64,000 nt of DNA from Tubulanus polymorphus (taxonomy: Eukaryota; Nemertea; Palaeonemertea; Tubulaniformes; Tubulanidae). Positions 63,322 through 64,000 of the stretch are shown in pieces. Under the pieces are notes generated by a model that made no database searches, was not told the origin of the DNA, and was given only the letters and a program-made list of their open reading frames with translations. Position 1 is the first letter of the stretch, and the number at the start of each line of letters is the position of its first letter. A program made the position numbers and the translations under genes. Location of the stretch: NCBI RefSeq assembly GCF_964204645.1, contig NC_134026.1, positions 29,964,650 through 30,028,649 of the forward strand. Reading direction: 5' to 3'.

Positions 63322-64000
63322 TAATTCCTTCACCTCGATCCGATCTAAATCACCTCGGTATCAACTAACTTGTTTACGGATATAAGCCCAATTACAAACT
63401 ATTGAAATTTCGAAATTATAATTCATTGTAGAGTTAATTTATTGATATACCCGTATCTATTGATATAACGTCATTTTCATGTCACAATAAAACAACAAAG
63501 ACAAAATTGATTGAAAATACGGGATTTACTTCCTGTAGGAAGACTGGAACTGAAATACGTATGAATATATATCATTGTACATACACTTTATTAACCCATC
63601 CTGAGTACTGACCACACCCCACGCCTACCAGTACCGGCAACCGGTAGTTGAATACCGGACGTTAGTCAAGTATGAAGTAAGGAGAAGAGAGTTCAGAACG
63701 AGTTTGAATTTAAAGAAAATGCACTGTTTGATACAGAAATTGAGAATATTAGATAAGATCCCGCACAAGGCGGAAAAACGAGTCCGTAAAGTTGACTTGA
63801 ATGAGTACTTTATCCACTGTATCCTAACAGTATTATTGTATCATTTTACAATGACAATAGATTCATGATGTTGCGATATAAACCAGGGTTTTGGAAAAAG
63901 CAAGGCTCGTGTAAACTGAAACCATGAAAAGCAATGTTAGGTGAAGAATGTTAGTCTAGTTGGTCAACAGTATAACAAAATCATCTTCAGGAATATTGTA
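63322..64000. other. window end, no gene recognised
   Basis: Upstream region of the last GPCR. The final bases 63981-63994 match the ATTCCTGAAGATGA repeat on the minus strand, cut by the window edge. Confidence 0.45.

Overview
This is nuclear DNA from an invertebrate animal: AT-rich, with GT/AG introns mostly of 60-600 bp, (AT)n microsatellites and many small inverted-repeat transposons. The gene content (ApeC and kringle domains, DHRS11, ELMOD3, CREBRF and DCLRE1A orthologues, a selenocysteine thioredoxin reductase, single-exon GPCRs) fits a marine bilaterian, perhaps a lophotrochozoan such as a mollusc, brachiopod or annelid. The species cannot be fixed from the window alone.

Layout. 2.5-4.0 kb (+): a single-exon LRR-Ig transmembrane protein. 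10.1-27.3 kb (-): one very large gene of about 55 exons, about 3,460 codons. It encodes a secreted mosaic protein: propeptide, astacin metalloprotease, EGF, ApeC, CUB, kringle, ShK, Sushi (CCP), C-type lectin, ShK, CCP, an unrecognised domain of about 164 residues, and then a long CCP/kringle array (25 CCPs and 8 kringles in total). Nearly all its exons are symmetric phase 1-1, and my exon model keeps one frame throughout. 29.0-30.0 kb (-): a peptide-receptor-like GPCR. 31.5-35.0 kb (-): an ELMOD3 orthologue, head to head with 35.2-38.0 kb (+), a thioredoxin reductase with an in-frame selenocysteine TGA and a recognisable 3' UTR SECIS element. 39.3-40.6 kb (-): a DHRS11-like short-chain dehydrogenase. 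42.5-46.9 kb (+): DCLRE1A/SNM1A. 49.0-52.0 kb (+): CREBRF, with a long 3' region. 56.3-59.5 kb (-): a type I membrane protein with cysteine-rich TNFR/ephrin-receptor-like repeats. 60.8-63.3 kb (-): two tandem single-exon melatonin-receptor-like GPCRs.

Most of the rest is repeats. I could delimit by eye several MITE-like elements (piggyBac-like with TTAA, hAT-like, pogo-like with TA, one with a TCTAA duplication beside the DCLRE1A start, and several fold-backs), two tRNA-derived SINE-like heads and two dispersed repeat families.

The strongest candidate for something undescribed is the large mosaic gene. An astacin protease joined to a microbial-pattern-binding type of domain (ApeC) and to a complement/coagulation-style CCP-kringle array looks like a secreted, self-contained recognition-plus-proteolysis protein. 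The immune or clotting role is inference; the domains are read directly from the translated exons.
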